This document shows positions 35,107-43,847 of a stretch of DNA of 64,000 nucleotides, one piece after another. Location of the stretch: the NCBI RefSeq assembly GCF_900156405.1, contig NZ_FTNN01000001.1:417651-481650 (forward strand). Direction: 5' to 3'. Source of the stretch: Shewanella morhuae (GTDB lineage Bacteria; Pseudomonadota; Gammaproteobacteria; Enterobacterales; Shewanellaceae). Numbering within the stretch: the first letter of the stretch is position 1; every line of letters begins with the position of its first letter. Position numbers and translations under genes: made by a program. Below the pieces are notes generated by a model that had not been told where the DNA came from, did no database searches, and was given only the letters and a program-made list of their open reading frames with translations.

Positions 35107-35940
35107 GTGCCAAATAAATCACTCGCTGAAGCTGAATATAATCAATTTAGGTTGTTCTTAGAGTAACATAGCGGCATCGTACTGGGTGAGAATAAACAAT
35201 ATCTTGTGCGCAGCCGTTTAGCTCCTTTGATGGGGAAATATAACCTGCCATCCTTGTCTGACGTGGTTAAACACTCGATGAAGCCGACAGAGCGAGCACT
35301 GCGAGCCGAAGTGATCGATGCTATGACGACGAATGAAACTCTCTGGTTCCGTGATCGTTATCCGTTTGAATTATTAAACAACGTATTATTACCCGAGTAT
35401 AGCCGTTTGGGGCGTCCTCTTAAAATTTGGTCGGCCGCGTGTTCGTCTGGGCAAGAGCCTTATTCTTTAGCTATGACGATACTCGAATATCAACAGAAGA
35501 AGCCTGGTGCGCTTGCGGGGAGTGCCTCTATTCAAGCGACAGATTTATCGCCCTCGATGCTTGAGCGTTGTAAAAATGCAGAATACGACGGTTTGGCATT
35601 AGCACGTGGTTTGTCTGAAGAACGAAAACGCCAGTTTTTTGATGCATTACCTTCTGGAAATATGAAGTTAAAGGATAATGTGAAGCGTCTAGTCAATTTC
35701 AGAGCACATAATCTGCTTGAGAGTTATAGCCTGCTTGGTAAGTTTGATATTATCTTTTGTCGTAATGTGCTTATTTATTTTGCACCGGAGGCAAAGGCAA
35801 AGATTTTGCGGCAATTCGCTGCCGCTCTTAACCCTAAAGGGATTTTATTCCTTGGGGCTTCTGAATCAATTGCTGGATTAACTGACGAATTTGATATGGT
35901 GCGTTGTAATCCAGGGATTTATTACCAGAAAAAGACTTAA
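35107..35940 (+). pseudogene. cheR: CheR chemoreceptor methyltransferase interrupted by an in-frame TAA
   Basis: CheR methylates receptor glutamates using S-adenosylmethionine. Reading from the GTG at 35107 (AGGA 7 nt upstream), the frame gives VPNKSLAEAEYNQFRLFLE, then TAA at 35164-35166, then HSGIVLGENKQYLVRSRLAP and the rest of a normal CheR. The product would be 277 residues, the usual size, with CAA (Gln) expected at the stop; a single C-to-T change explains it. Downstream the SAM-binding AACSSGQEPYSLAM, ATDLSPSMLERC and FDIIFCRNVLIYF are all intact. A GTG at 35206 could restart translation for 244 residues, losing the first helices, but it has no clear ribosome-binding site. Alternatives: sequencing error, readthrough, or a true loss-of-function allele. 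Confidence 0.85.
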
Positions 35941-35955
35941 ATTAACTGCTTAAAT

Positions 35956-35995
35956 AAGGATTGCTGACAGTAGAGTCGGCAATCCTTTATCTTTT
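35956..35995 (+). terminator. Terminator of cheR
   Basis: A 13-bp stem (AAGGATTGCTGAC / GTCGGCAATCCTT, one wobble) with a 6-nt loop is followed by a T-rich run. It separates cheVR from the flgB promoter. Confidence 0.87.
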
Positions 35996-36034
35996 ATCCG
36001 TTTATTCTATTGTTTTTCTGCTTTTCATCTATGT

Positions 36035-36049
36035 TGGCACATCAATTGC
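36035..36049 (+). promoter_or_regulatory. Sigma54 promoter for the flgBCDE operon
   Basis: TGGCAC-ATCAA-TTGC is an exact match to the sigma54 consensus at the right spacing, 35 bp before the flgB ATG. Confidence 0.92.
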
Positions 36050-36083
36050 TTTGTTTCCATTAGTGATACAAGGAGGCAATTTT

Positions 36084-36488
36084 ATGGCGATCAATTTTGA
36101 TAATGCACTCGGTGTGCATCAATATACACTTGGTATTAGAGCGCAACGAGCCGAAGTGCTGTCGAGCAATATTGCCAATGCTGATACGCCACATTATAAA
36201 GCCCGCGATGTCGACTTTTCTGCGGCAATGCAATCCGCTCGCGGTCAACAGCAGCAGCGTCGCAGCCTTGATTTGCAAGAATCTGACAAACATTTTGGAC
36301 TGGCAGAATTAACTGGCCAGCATGTTAAGTTCCGTGTACCTAATCAACCCGATACAGGTGATGGTAATACCGTTGATATTCAGCAAGAGCAATCAGCATT
36401 CATGCAGAATGCGCTTGAATATCAAATGTCACTTGGATTTTTAGATAGTAAATTCAGTGGTATGAAGAAAGCGCTGAGAGGGGATTAA
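36084..36488 (+). CDS. flgB: Flagellar proximal rod protein FlgB
   Basis: FlgB is a rod subunit near the MS ring. The 134-residue protein starts [13 protein letters not shown] and has the conserved N-terminal rod/hook motif [20 protein letters not shown]. The ATG is chosen because AAGGAGG lies 8 nt before it; an open frame runs 123 bp further up but overlaps the sigma54 promoter. The C-terminal helix ([23 protein letters not shown]) is typical of the axial family. It is the first gene of flgBCDE and is followed 2 bp later by flgC. Confidence 0.95.
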   Translation: MAINFDNALGVHQYTLGIRAQRAEVLSSNIANADTPHYKARDVDFSAAMQSARGQQQQRRSLDLQESDKHFGLAELTGQHVKFRVPNQPDTGDGNTVDIQQEQSAFMQNALEYQMSLGFLDSKFSGMKKALRGD

Positions 36489-36490
36489 TC

Positions 36491-36907
36491 ATGAGTTTAT
36501 TTAGCATTTTTGATGTTGCTGGCTCGGGAATGTCGGCCCAATCGGTGAGATTAAATACTACTGCGAGTAACATCGCTAACGCTGATTCAGTCTCTAGCAG
36601 CATAGATAAAACATATCGTGCCCGCCATCCTATTTTTGAAGCTGAAATGGCTAAAGCTAAAAGCCAACAACAAACCACTCAAGGTGTAGCCGTCAAAGGT
36701 ATTGTTGAGAGTGATAAACCATTGCTTAAAGAATATTCGCCCGATCATCCGATGGCGGATGCGGACGGTTTTATTTATAAACCCAATGTTAATGTCATGG
36801 AAGAAATGGCAGATATGATTTCTGCTTCGCGATCATACCAAATGAACGTTCAGGTCTCTGAAGCAGCTAAGTCTATGCTGCAACAAACACTTGGGATGGG
36901 TAAATAG
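36491..36907 (+). CDS. flgC: Flagellar proximal rod protein FlgC
   Basis: A 138-residue rod subunit. It has the N-terminal axial motif VRLNTTASNIANADSVSSS, the family PNVNVMEEMADMISASRSYQMN near the C-terminus and a coiled-coil tail. It starts 2 bp after flgB and is followed by flgD. Confidence 0.95.
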   Translation: MSLFSIFDVAGSGMSAQSVRLNTTASNIANADSVSSSIDKTYRARHPIFEAEMAKAKSQQQTTQGVAVKGIVESDKPLLKEYSPDHPMADADGFIYKPNVNVMEEMADMISASRSYQMNVQVSEAAKSMLQQTLGMGK

Positions 36908-36931
36908 CATGCGTAATGTAGGAGGTAAGTT

Positions 36932-37666
36932 GTGAGCCTCATTAATCAAATAAATCAAGCGGCAGTGCCAACTTCTCAGAATACCAGTTCAACAGGAAAC
37001 CCGTTTCTTGATGGCATACGCTTGCCAAAAGACTCGATAGTGCCTGAGGCAAAAAGTCAGAACTTAACACAAGAGGATTTTTTCTCTTTATTAAGTCAAC
37101 AGCTGTCGATGCAAGATCCTTTTAAGCCTGTTGATAATGATCAAATGATTGCGCAAATGGCGTCGTTCTCTACGGTTGATGGTATTTCTAATCTAAACAA
37201 AGAAATCGTCAATTTAAATAGTGTAATGACATCGAGCCAAGCGCTGCAAGCATCAGGACTTGTTGGCCGTAAGGTATTAATACCAACAGATACGGGCAAT
37301 ATCTCTGCTGAAAGTCCTACGATAAAAGGTGTGATCAGTACACCGAGTAAAATACCTGAGTTGACGGTGCGCGTTGAAGATGAAAAAGGCCAAGTGATTA
37401 CGACTTTTAAAGTCGATGGTAGCGAAGGTGGTAACGTCGATGTCACTTGGGATGGTTTAGATAAAAACGGTCTGCCGGTTGCCGCGGGTAATTATTCTAT
37501 TAAAGCCAATGGTGTAGTTGATGGAAAGGCTCAAGAATTACCTGTGTCGACCTACGCCCATGTAAGTAGTGTGTCTTTAGGTACGGCAAGCACCGGGGCG
37601 ATTCTCAATTTAAGAGGCGGAATGGGCATTAAGTTAACCGATGTATTAGCGGTATCTGAAACTTAA
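36932..37666 (+). CDS. flgD: Flagellar hook capping protein FlgD
   Basis: FlgD is the scaffold cap that guides hook polymerisation and is not retained in the final flagellum. The 244-residue protein starts at a GTG with AGGAGG upstream. The conserved segment LTQEDFFSLLSQQLSMQDPF is followed by DNDQMIAQMASFSTVDGI, and the C-terminal Ig/Tudor part includes GGNVDVTWDGLDKNGLPVAAGNY. Confidence 0.95.
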   Translation: MSLINQINQAAVPTSQNTSSTGNPFLDGIRLPKDSIVPEAKSQNLTQEDFFSLLSQQLSMQDPFKPVDNDQMIAQMASFSTVDGISNLNKEIVNLNSVMTSSQALQASGLVGRKVLIPTDTGNISAESPTIKGVISTPSKIPELTVRVEDEKGQVITTFKVDGSEGGNVDVTWDGLDKNGLPVAAGNYSIKANGVVDGKAQELPVSTYAHVSSVSLGTASTGAILNLRGGMGIKLTDVLAVSET

Positions 37667-37752
37667 GTTCGCATAAAAAGGTTGAGTGATCGCAGGATCC
37701 GAATTGGGCGTTAATCGTCCGTAATTAAATTGAGTAAAATGTAGAGGTATTT

Positions 37753-39135
37753 ATGTCGTTTAACATTGCATTGAGTGGCATTGCCGCCGCACAAAAAGAT
37801 TTAAACACTACCGCAAATAACATTGCTAATGCGAACACCATTGGCTTTAAAGAGTCTCGTGCTGAATTTGCCGATGTTTATGCTAATTCTATCTTCTCAA
37901 ATGCGAAAACAGCTGTTGGGGGAGGGGTTGCGACGAGTCAGGTGGCTCAGCAATTTCATCAAGGTAGTTTACAGCTAACCAATAACTCCCTCGATATGGC
38001 GATTAAAGGCGGTGGATTTTTTGTCACATCCTCTGATTTGGGTACGGCAGACCATGCATTTACTCGTGCGGGAGCCTTTAAAGTTGATTCCAATAATTAC
38101 ATGGTGGATTCAGCCGGTAATTATTTGCAAACTTTTCCAGTAGATAAAGATGGCAACTCAACATCAGTGAGTTTAACGACGGCTAAGCCAGTGCAAATTC
38201 CTGATACTGCAGGTAGCCCAGTAAAAACGGAAAATGTCACTCTGCAAATGAATTTGGATGCTAAGGCTGCCGCACTTGATCCCGCGGCATTTGACCCAGC
38301 AGACCCAAAAACCTATAACAACGTCACTTCAATGACTATTTACGACTCTCTCGGCGAGTCGCATATCATGACGACCTATTTTGTGAAGCCTAAAGACGGC
38401 GCATATAACGGTGAGAATAACTGGGTTGCTTATTATGCGGTTGATAATAAGCCGGTTAATTTGAGTGGTCCAGCAGGGAAATACGATGTTGATGCCGATG
38501 GTGATGGCTCTCCAGATGTACCACTTGTCTCTGGCGGTGGTGGTGTTTCAGCGCAAACTGCGGCAGGTTGGACAGGCGCAGTTTTGAAGTTCAATTCTGT
38601 CGGAGCATATATTGAGAGTAATCCTGCGGTGATTACTACTGAGCCACTGGGTAATACGGGGGCTAATGTCATCGGCCCTGGAGCTGACGGCACTCAATCT
38701 TTAACCGTCAAGTTTAATGCCCCTACACAATATGCGGATCCTTTCTCAGCAACAGAGTTGAAGCAAGATGGAACGACGGTTGGGCGTTTAACTAACGTTG
38801 AAATTGGCACCGATGGTCTTATCACTGCTAGCTACAGTAATGGCTCGACGGTCAACCTGGCTCGGGTGGCATTAGTTCGTTTTGCTAATGAACAAGGGCT
38901 AACACAAGTCGGTAATACTTCGTGGAAAGCCAGTTTAGCCTCCGGCCCTGCGCTAGCGGGTGAGGCAAATAGTGGCACGTTTGGTGGCATTAGCTCTTCA
39001 GCATTAGAGCAATCGAATATTGATTTAACGACTGAGCTAGTTGATTTGATTTCGGCGCAGCGTAACTTCCAGGCGAACTCTCGAACTCTTGAGGTGAATA
39101 ACACTCTGCAACAAACCATTTTACAAATCCGCTAA
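37753..39135 (+). CDS. flgE: Flagellar hook protein FlgE
   Basis: A 460-residue hook subunit. The N-terminal FlgE/F/G motif is MSFNIALSGIAAAQKDLNTT followed by NNIANANTIGFKESRAEF, and the C-terminal helix ends in LISAQRNFQANSRTLEVNN. The central part has extra domains, including an Asp-rich stretch near residues 245-255 (DVDADGDGSPDVP) resembling a calcium-type loop. It is the last gene of this unit: a hairpin terminator follows, then the flgF promoter. Confidence 0.95.
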   Translation: MSFNIALSGIAAAQKDLNTTANNIANANTIGFKESRAEFADVYANSIFSNAKTAVGGGVATSQVAQQFHQGSLQLTNNSLDMAIKGGGFFVTSSDLGTADHAFTRAGAFKVDSNNYMVDSAGNYLQTFPVDKDGNSTSVSLTTAKPVQIPDTAGSPVKTENVTLQMNLDAKAAALDPAAFDPADPKTYNNVTSMTIYDSLGESHIMTTYFVKPKDGAYNGENNWVAYYAVDNKPVNLSGPAGKYDVDADGDGSPDVPLVSGGGGVSAQTAAGWTGAVLKFNSVGAYIESNPAVITTEPLGNTGANVIGPGADGTQSLTVKFNAPTQYADPFSATELKQDGTTVGRLTNVEIGTDGLITASYSNGSTVNLARVALVRFANEQGLTQVGNTSWKASLASGPALAGEANSGTFGGISSSALEQSNIDLTTELVDLISAQRNFQANSRTLEVNNTLQQTILQIR

Positions 39136-39151
39136 TTACTATGCTATTCAA

Positions 39152-39187
39152 CTAAGTGTTGCCGCCTATGGCAACACTTAGCCTTTC
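39152..39187 (+). terminator. Terminator-like hairpin after flgE
   Basis: A perfect 12-bp stem (CTAAGTGTTGCC / GGCAACACTTAG) with loop GCCTAT is followed by a modest T-rich segment. It divides flgBCDE from flgF onward. Confidence 0.75.
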
Positions 39188-39254
39188 TACTGAGTTATCT
39201 CCATTCCCTTTATATATTTCTTATTTCTATCAATAGATTAAACGCTAAGTTTAT

Positions 39255-39269
39255 TGGCATGATGCTTGC
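39255..39269 (+). promoter_or_regulatory. Sigma54 promoter for the flgFGHIJKL operon
   Basis: TGGCAT-GATGC-TTGC matches the sigma54 consensus with only C-to-T in the -24 box. It is 41 bp before the flgF start. Confidence 0.9.
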
Positions 39270-39309
39270 TTTGCTATTGTCATGTAGAAAATTTGACGGG
39301 GGTCGTCTT

Positions 39310-40053
39310 GTGGACAAATTCCTTTATATCGCGATGAGCGGCGCTAAGCAAAATATGAACGAGCTGGCGTTGCGTGCGAACAACTTAGCCAATGCGAATA
39401 CCGAGGGTTTTAAATCCGATATGGCACAAGCCAGATCGATGCAAGCCTTTGGTGAAGGGTTGCCTACAAGGGTATTTGCTATGACAGAGTCTCCGTCAGC
39501 AAATTTTAAGTCTGGTCCAATAAAAACTACTGGACGGGATCTTGACGTTGCGATCAAAGGTGATGGCTGGTTTGCCGTACAGACAAAAGACGGCACAGAA
39601 GCTTATACCCGTGCCGGTAGCTTAAGTTTTGATTCTACCGGTTTGCTACATAATGACAGAGGTAATCCTGTGATGGGTGATGCGGGTCCTATCGTATTAC
39701 CACTTCCTATCGAAAAGGTTTCTATTTCTCAAGACGGGATAATTTCAGTGCGTCCCCAAGGTGCAACTGCCGAAGTAGTTGAGGAAGTGGGTAGATTGAA
39801 ATTGGTTAATCCAGGTAATGCCCAAATGATGCGCGGTGAAGATGGGTTATTTCGGCTTATGTCAGGTAATGATGCCCCAGCCGACCCAAGTGTTGGCCTT
39901 GAAAGTGGCGCTGTGGAAGGTAGTAACGTTAATCCTGTCGATGAAATGGTGTCGTTAATTAGCCTACAGCGTCAGTTTGAATTACAAGTCAAGATGATGA
40001 AAACCGCGGAAGAAAACGATCGCGCTTCATCTTCATTAATGCGTATTAGTTAG
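39310..40053 (+). CDS. flgF: Flagellar proximal rod protein FlgF
   Basis: A 247-residue rod subunit. The start is the GTG at 39310, with GGGGG before it and the family-typical VDKFLYIAMSGAKQNM; the frame is open 51 bp further but overlaps the sigma54 promoter. Motifs: LANANTEGFKSDMAQA at the N-terminus and MVSLISLQRQFELQVKMMKTAEE at the C-terminus. It is the first gene of the flgFGHIJKL run. Confidence 0.93.
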   Translation: MDKFLYIAMSGAKQNMNELALRANNLANANTEGFKSDMAQARSMQAFGEGLPTRVFAMTESPSANFKSGPIKTTGRDLDVAIKGDGWFAVQTKDGTEAYTRAGSLSFDSTGLLHNDRGNPVMGDAGPIVLPLPIEKVSISQDGIISVRPQGATAEVVEEVGRLKLVNPGNAQMMRGEDGLFRLMSGNDAPADPSVGLESGAVEGSNVNPVDEMVSLISLQRQFELQVKMMKTAEENDRASSSLMRIS

Positions 40054-40063
40054 GAGATAGACT

Positions 40064-40852
40064 ATGCATCCGGCGTTATGGATTAGTAAAACTGGCTTAG
40101 ACGCACAGCAAACTGATATTTCGGTAATCTCAAACAACGTGGCCAACGCCAGTACTGTGGGTTACAAGAAAAGTCGCGCAGTATTTGAAGATTTACTCTA
40201 CCAAACCGTTAACCAAGCTGGCGGTGTTAGCGCTTCTAACACTAAATTGCCCAATGGTTTAAATATAGGCGCCGGTACTAAAGTTGTCGCCACGCAAAAA
40301 ATGTTTACGCAAGGCAACATGCTAACAACGGATAACTCTTTAGATTTAATGATAGAAGGTCCGGGATTTTTTGAGATCCAATTACCCGATGGCACTGCTG
40401 CCTATACCAGAAATGGTCAGTTTACCTTAGATGATACAGGCCAAATTGTGACGCCAGGTTCTGGTTATGTGCTGCAGCCGTCGATAACAGTGCCCGATAA
40501 TGCGACCAGCATTACGGTCTCTGCTGAAGGTGAGGTGTCTGTGAAAATACCAGGAACCGCTGAAAACCAAGTCGTTGGCCAGTTGACTATGACGGATTTT
40601 ATTAATCCATCAGGTTTGGATCCGATGGGACAAAACTTATATACAGAAACGGGGGCGAGTGGCACACCCATCCAAGGGACTGCTTCATTAGATGGCATGG
40701 GAGCAATCCGTCAAGGTGCTTTAGAAACCTCTAACGTAAACGTGACCGAAGAGTTAGTTAACCTTATTGAAAGTCAGCGTATTTACGAGATGAACTCCAA
40801 AGTGATTTCGGCGGTAGATCAGATGCTGTCTTATGTGACACAGAATTTATAG
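40064..40852 (+). CDS. flgG: Flagellar distal rod protein FlgG
   Basis: A 262-residue distal rod subunit. The N-terminus [20 protein letters not shown] with [20 protein letters not shown] is typical FlgG, and the C-terminus [22 protein letters not shown] region completes the coiled coil. It follows flgF by 10 bp with a GGAGA ribosome-binding site. Confidence 0.95.
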   Translation: MHPALWISKTGLDAQQTDISVISNNVANASTVGYKKSRAVFEDLLYQTVNQAGGVSASNTKLPNGLNIGAGTKVVATQKMFTQGNMLTTDNSLDLMIEGPGFFEIQLPDGTAAYTRNGQFTLDDTGQIVTPGSGYVLQPSITVPDNATSITVSAEGEVSVKIPGTAENQVVGQLTMTDFINPSGLDPMGQNLYTETGASGTPIQGTASLDGMGAIRQGALETSNVNVTEELVNLIESQRIYEMNSKVISAVDQMLSYVTQNL

Positions 40853-40863
40853 AGGCAAATATC

Positions 40864-41538
40864 ATGGCTAGATATCTTGTGTTGGCCGTCGCGCTATTAC
40901 TTGCAGCCTGTAGCTCGACGCAAAAGAAACCGATTGCAGATGATCCTTTTTATGCGCCTGTTTATCCAGAAGCACCGCCGACAAAAGTTGCAGCTACGGG
41001 GTCAATTTATCAAGAAAGTCAATCAGCTAGTCTATATTCAGATATTCGCGCTCACAAAGTCGGCGATATCATCACTATCGTATTGAAAGAATCGACTCAA
41101 GCGAAAAAAAGTGCCGGTAATGAGATTAAAAAAGGCTCCGACCTGAGCATAGATCCGCTCTTCGCCGGTGGTAGCAATGTGTCTGTTGGCGGAGTCCCCA
41201 TCGATCTACGCTACAAAGATAGTATTAATACGAAACGAGAATCAGATGCGGATCAAAGTAACAGTTTAAATGGCAGTATCTCGGCCAACGTTATGCAAGT
41301 ACTAAATAATGGCAGTTTGGTGATCCGTGGAGAAAAATGGATCTCTATTAATAATGGTGACGAATTTATTCGTGTTACAGGACTGATCCGCTCGCAAGAT
41401 ATAAATACCGATAACACAATTGATTCAACGCGAATGGCCAACGCCCGTATTCAATACAGCGGCACCGGCACCTTCGCAGATGCTCAAAAAGTAGGCTGGT
41501 TAAGCCAGTTCTTTATGAGCGACTGGTGGCCTTTCTAA
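40864..41538 (+). CDS. flgH: Flagellar L-ring lipoprotein FlgH
   Basis: A 224-residue lipoprotein (lipobox LLAAC, Cys 16) that forms the L ring in the outer membrane. Signature segments are [29 protein letters not shown] and [25 protein letters not shown]. It is the third gene of the run; flgI starts 11 bp later. Confidence 0.95.
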   Translation: MARYLVLAVALLLAACSSTQKKPIADDPFYAPVYPEAPPTKVAATGSIYQESQSASLYSDIRAHKVGDIITIVLKESTQAKKSAGNEIKKGSDLSIDPLFAGGSNVSVGGVPIDLRYKDSINTKRESDADQSNSLNGSISANVMQVLNNGSLVIRGEKWISINNGDEFIRVTGLIRSQDINTDNTIDSTRMANARIQYSGTGTFADAQKVGWLSQFFMSDWWPF

Positions 41539-41549
41539 GGATTATTATC

Positions 41550-42641
41550 ATGAAATATAAATACGTGTTAGCGGTTGCCATGCTAGTGCTTTCCTTACCT
41601 AGTCAGGCAGAACGAATTAAAGATATTGCCAATGTACAGGGCGTGCGTAGTAACCAATTAATTGGTTACGGTTTAGTGGTTGGTTTACCTGGAACGGGTG
41701 AGAAAACCAGTTATACCGAACAAACCTTTATGACTATGCTAAAAAACTTTGGCATTAATCTGCCTGATAATGTCAAACCTAAAATTAAAAACGTTGCTGT
41801 TGTTGCTGTGCATGCCGATATGCCAGCCTTTATCAAACCAGGTCAAGATCTTGACGTTACGGTATCGAGTTTAGGCGAAGCTAAAAGTTTACGCGGTGGC
41901 ACTTTATTACAAACCTTTTTAAAAGGGGTTGACGGTAATGTGTATGCTATTGCTCAAGGTAGTTTAGTTGTTAGTGGCTTTAGTGCCGACGGTTTAGATG
42001 GCTCAAAAGTGATCCAAAATACGCCTACGGTAGGCCGTATACCCAATGGTGCGATTGTGGAACGCAGTGTGACAAGTCCATTTTCGTCTGGCGATTATTT
42101 GACGTTTAACCTTCGTCGCTCTGACTTTTCTACCGCGCAGCGAATGGCTGATGCGATTAATGATTTACTAGGCCCTGATATGGCTCGCCCGTTAGATGCG
42201 ACATCTGTACAGGTCAACGCGCCGCGCGATGTATCGCAGAGAGTCTCATTTTTAGCGACGCTAGAAAATCTTGACGTTATCCCCGCAGAGGAATCTGCCA
42301 AAGTGATCGTTAACTCACGTACCGGCACCATTGTTGTGGGACAAAACGTACGTTTACTGCCTGCGGCAGTAACTCACGGCGGTATGACAGTCACTATTGC
42401 TGAAGCCACGCAAGTTTCACAGCCAAATGCTTTAGCAAATGGTCAAACAACCGTCACCAGTAATAGTACGATTACGGCAACAGAAAGTGACCGCCGCATG
42501 TTTATGTTTAACCCTGGAACCACGCTAGATGAGCTGGTTAGAGCGGTAAACTTAGTCGGTGCAGCTCCCTCAGATGTGTTAGCAATATTAGAAGCGTTAA
42601 AAGTGGCAGGAGCTTTGCATGGTGAGCTTATCATCATCTAA
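41550..42641 (+). CDS. flgI: Flagellar P-ring protein FlgI
   Basis: A 363-residue periplasmic P-ring subunit. The start is the ATG at 41550 with TAAGGA 8 nt upstream; the frame runs open further into flgH. A signal peptide ends in PSQA, followed by the family hallmark [20 protein letters not shown] and [12 protein letters not shown]. The C-terminal part has [14 protein letters not shown] and the ending [10 protein letters not shown]. Confidence 0.96.
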   Translation: MKYKYVLAVAMLVLSLPSQAERIKDIANVQGVRSNQLIGYGLVVGLPGTGEKTSYTEQTFMTMLKNFGINLPDNVKPKIKNVAVVAVHADMPAFIKPGQDLDVTVSSLGEAKSLRGGTLLQTFLKGVDGNVYAIAQGSLVVSGFSADGLDGSKVIQNTPTVGRIPNGAIVERSVTSPFSSGDYLTFNLRRSDFSTAQRMADAINDLLGPDMARPLDATSVQVNAPRDVSQRVSFLATLENLDVIPAEESAKVIVNSRTGTIVVGQNVRLLPAAVTHGGMTVTIAEATQVSQPNALANGQTTVTSNSTITATESDRRMFMFNPGTTLDELVRAVNLVGAAPSDVLAILEALKVAGALHGELIII

Positions 42642-42658
42642 TTTCTGTCGGGAAAATC

Positions 42659-43807
42659 ATGGAAAAGCTTTCAAGTTCATCACATTTTCTTGACTTGGGC
42701 GGGTTAGACTCTCTACGCGCCCAAGCGCAGAAAGATGAAAAGGGCACCTTGAAAAAAGTTGCCCAACAATTTGAAGGTATTTTCGTGCAAATGCTGATGA
42801 AAAGTATGCGCGATGCCAACGCCGTTTTTAAGTCCGATAGTCCTTTAAATAGCCAATACACACAGTTTTACGAGCAGATGCGCGATCAGCAGTTGTCGGT
42901 CGATTTATCTGACAAAGGTGTATTGGGTCTTGCCGATATGATGGTGCAGCAACTCTCCCCTGAAACCAGTAATTTTACGCCAGCCTCGGTATTACGCGAC
43001 GATGGCGGCATGAAAATGCTCCATGATAAAGCGCTTAATTTACCAGTGCAAAGCACTACAGCTCCCACACTCAATATTGAACCCACGTCAGTGGTTAATG
43101 ATGGCGTGCCTGCTGCTATCGCGCGTCCTGTATTTGAACCTGATAGAGCCGTCGATGCCAATTCATCAATGGATATTGATACTCCCCATCGGTTATTGGC
43201 TATCGATACGCCAAAGCCAAATTGGAGCGAGCAGGCACTTTCTGTCGTAGAACCTGTGATTAGTGGCCAAGTGTTGCCGACCACTGCGTTTAGAGAAACT
43301 CAAAAAATTGTCAGGTTTAGCAGTCGAGAAGAGTTTTTAGCAACTTTATATCCCCACGCTGAAAAAGCCGCCAAAGCATTAGGCACTCAGCCAGAAGTAT
43401 TGTTAGCTCAATCAGCACTAGAAACCGGTTGGGGGCAAAAAATTGTTCGCGGCAATAACGGCGCGCCAAGTCATAACCTCTTTAACATTAAAGCCGATCG
43501 CCGCTGGTTGGGTGATAAAGCTAACGTTAAGACCTTAGAGTTTGAACACGGTGTGGCTGTTCAACAAAAGGCGGACTTTCGAGTTTACAGTGATTTTGAA
43601 CATAGCTTTAACGATTTTGTATCGTTTATTGCTGAAGGCGATCGTTATCAAGGCGCGAAAAAAGTTGCCGCTTCACCAACCCAATTTATTCGTGCTCTGC
43701 AAGATGCAGGTTATGCCACAGACCCTAAATATGCTGAAAAAGTCATAAAAGTGATGCAGTCCATCAGCGAAGAGCTGAAATCAATTTTGCCAGGAGAAGA
43801 CAAATGA
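42659..43807 (+). CDS. flgJ: Flagellar rod assembly peptidoglycan hydrolase FlgJ
   Basis: A 382-residue two-domain protein. The N-terminal rod-capping domain (residues 15-100) has KKVAQQFEGIFVQMLMKSMR; the C-terminal glucosaminidase domain (about 225-375) has LLAQSALETGWGQKIV with the catalytic Glu and NLFNIKADRRW. A linker of about 100 residues separates them. It opens a hole in peptidoglycan for the growing rod. It lies directly between flgI and flgK. Confidence 0.95.
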   Translation: MEKLSSSSHFLDLGGLDSLRAQAQKDEKGTLKKVAQQFEGIFVQMLMKSMRDANAVFKSDSPLNSQYTQFYEQMRDQQLSVDLSDKGVLGLADMMVQQLSPETSNFTPASVLRDDGGMKMLHDKALNLPVQSTTAPTLNIEPTSVVNDGVPAAIARPVFEPDRAVDANSSMDIDTPHRLLAIDTPKPNWSEQALSVVEPVISGQVLPTTAFRETQKIVRFSSREEFLATLYPHAEKAAKALGTQPEVLLAQSALETGWGQKIVRGNNGAPSHNLFNIKADRRWLGDKANVKTLEFEHGVAVQQKADFRVYSDFEHSFNDFVSFIAEGDRYQGAKKVAASPTQFIRALQDAGYATDPKYAEKVIKVMQSISEELKSILPGEDK

Positions 43808-43847
43808 TGAAGCTTACAACCCTGTTTGTTCATAGGAGTATCAACTA

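Noticed and set aside
36060..36312. Open frames overlapping the start of flgB on both strands
   Set aside because: Out-of-frame shadows; flgB itself has an AAGGAGG site, a sigma54 promoter and full family likeness.
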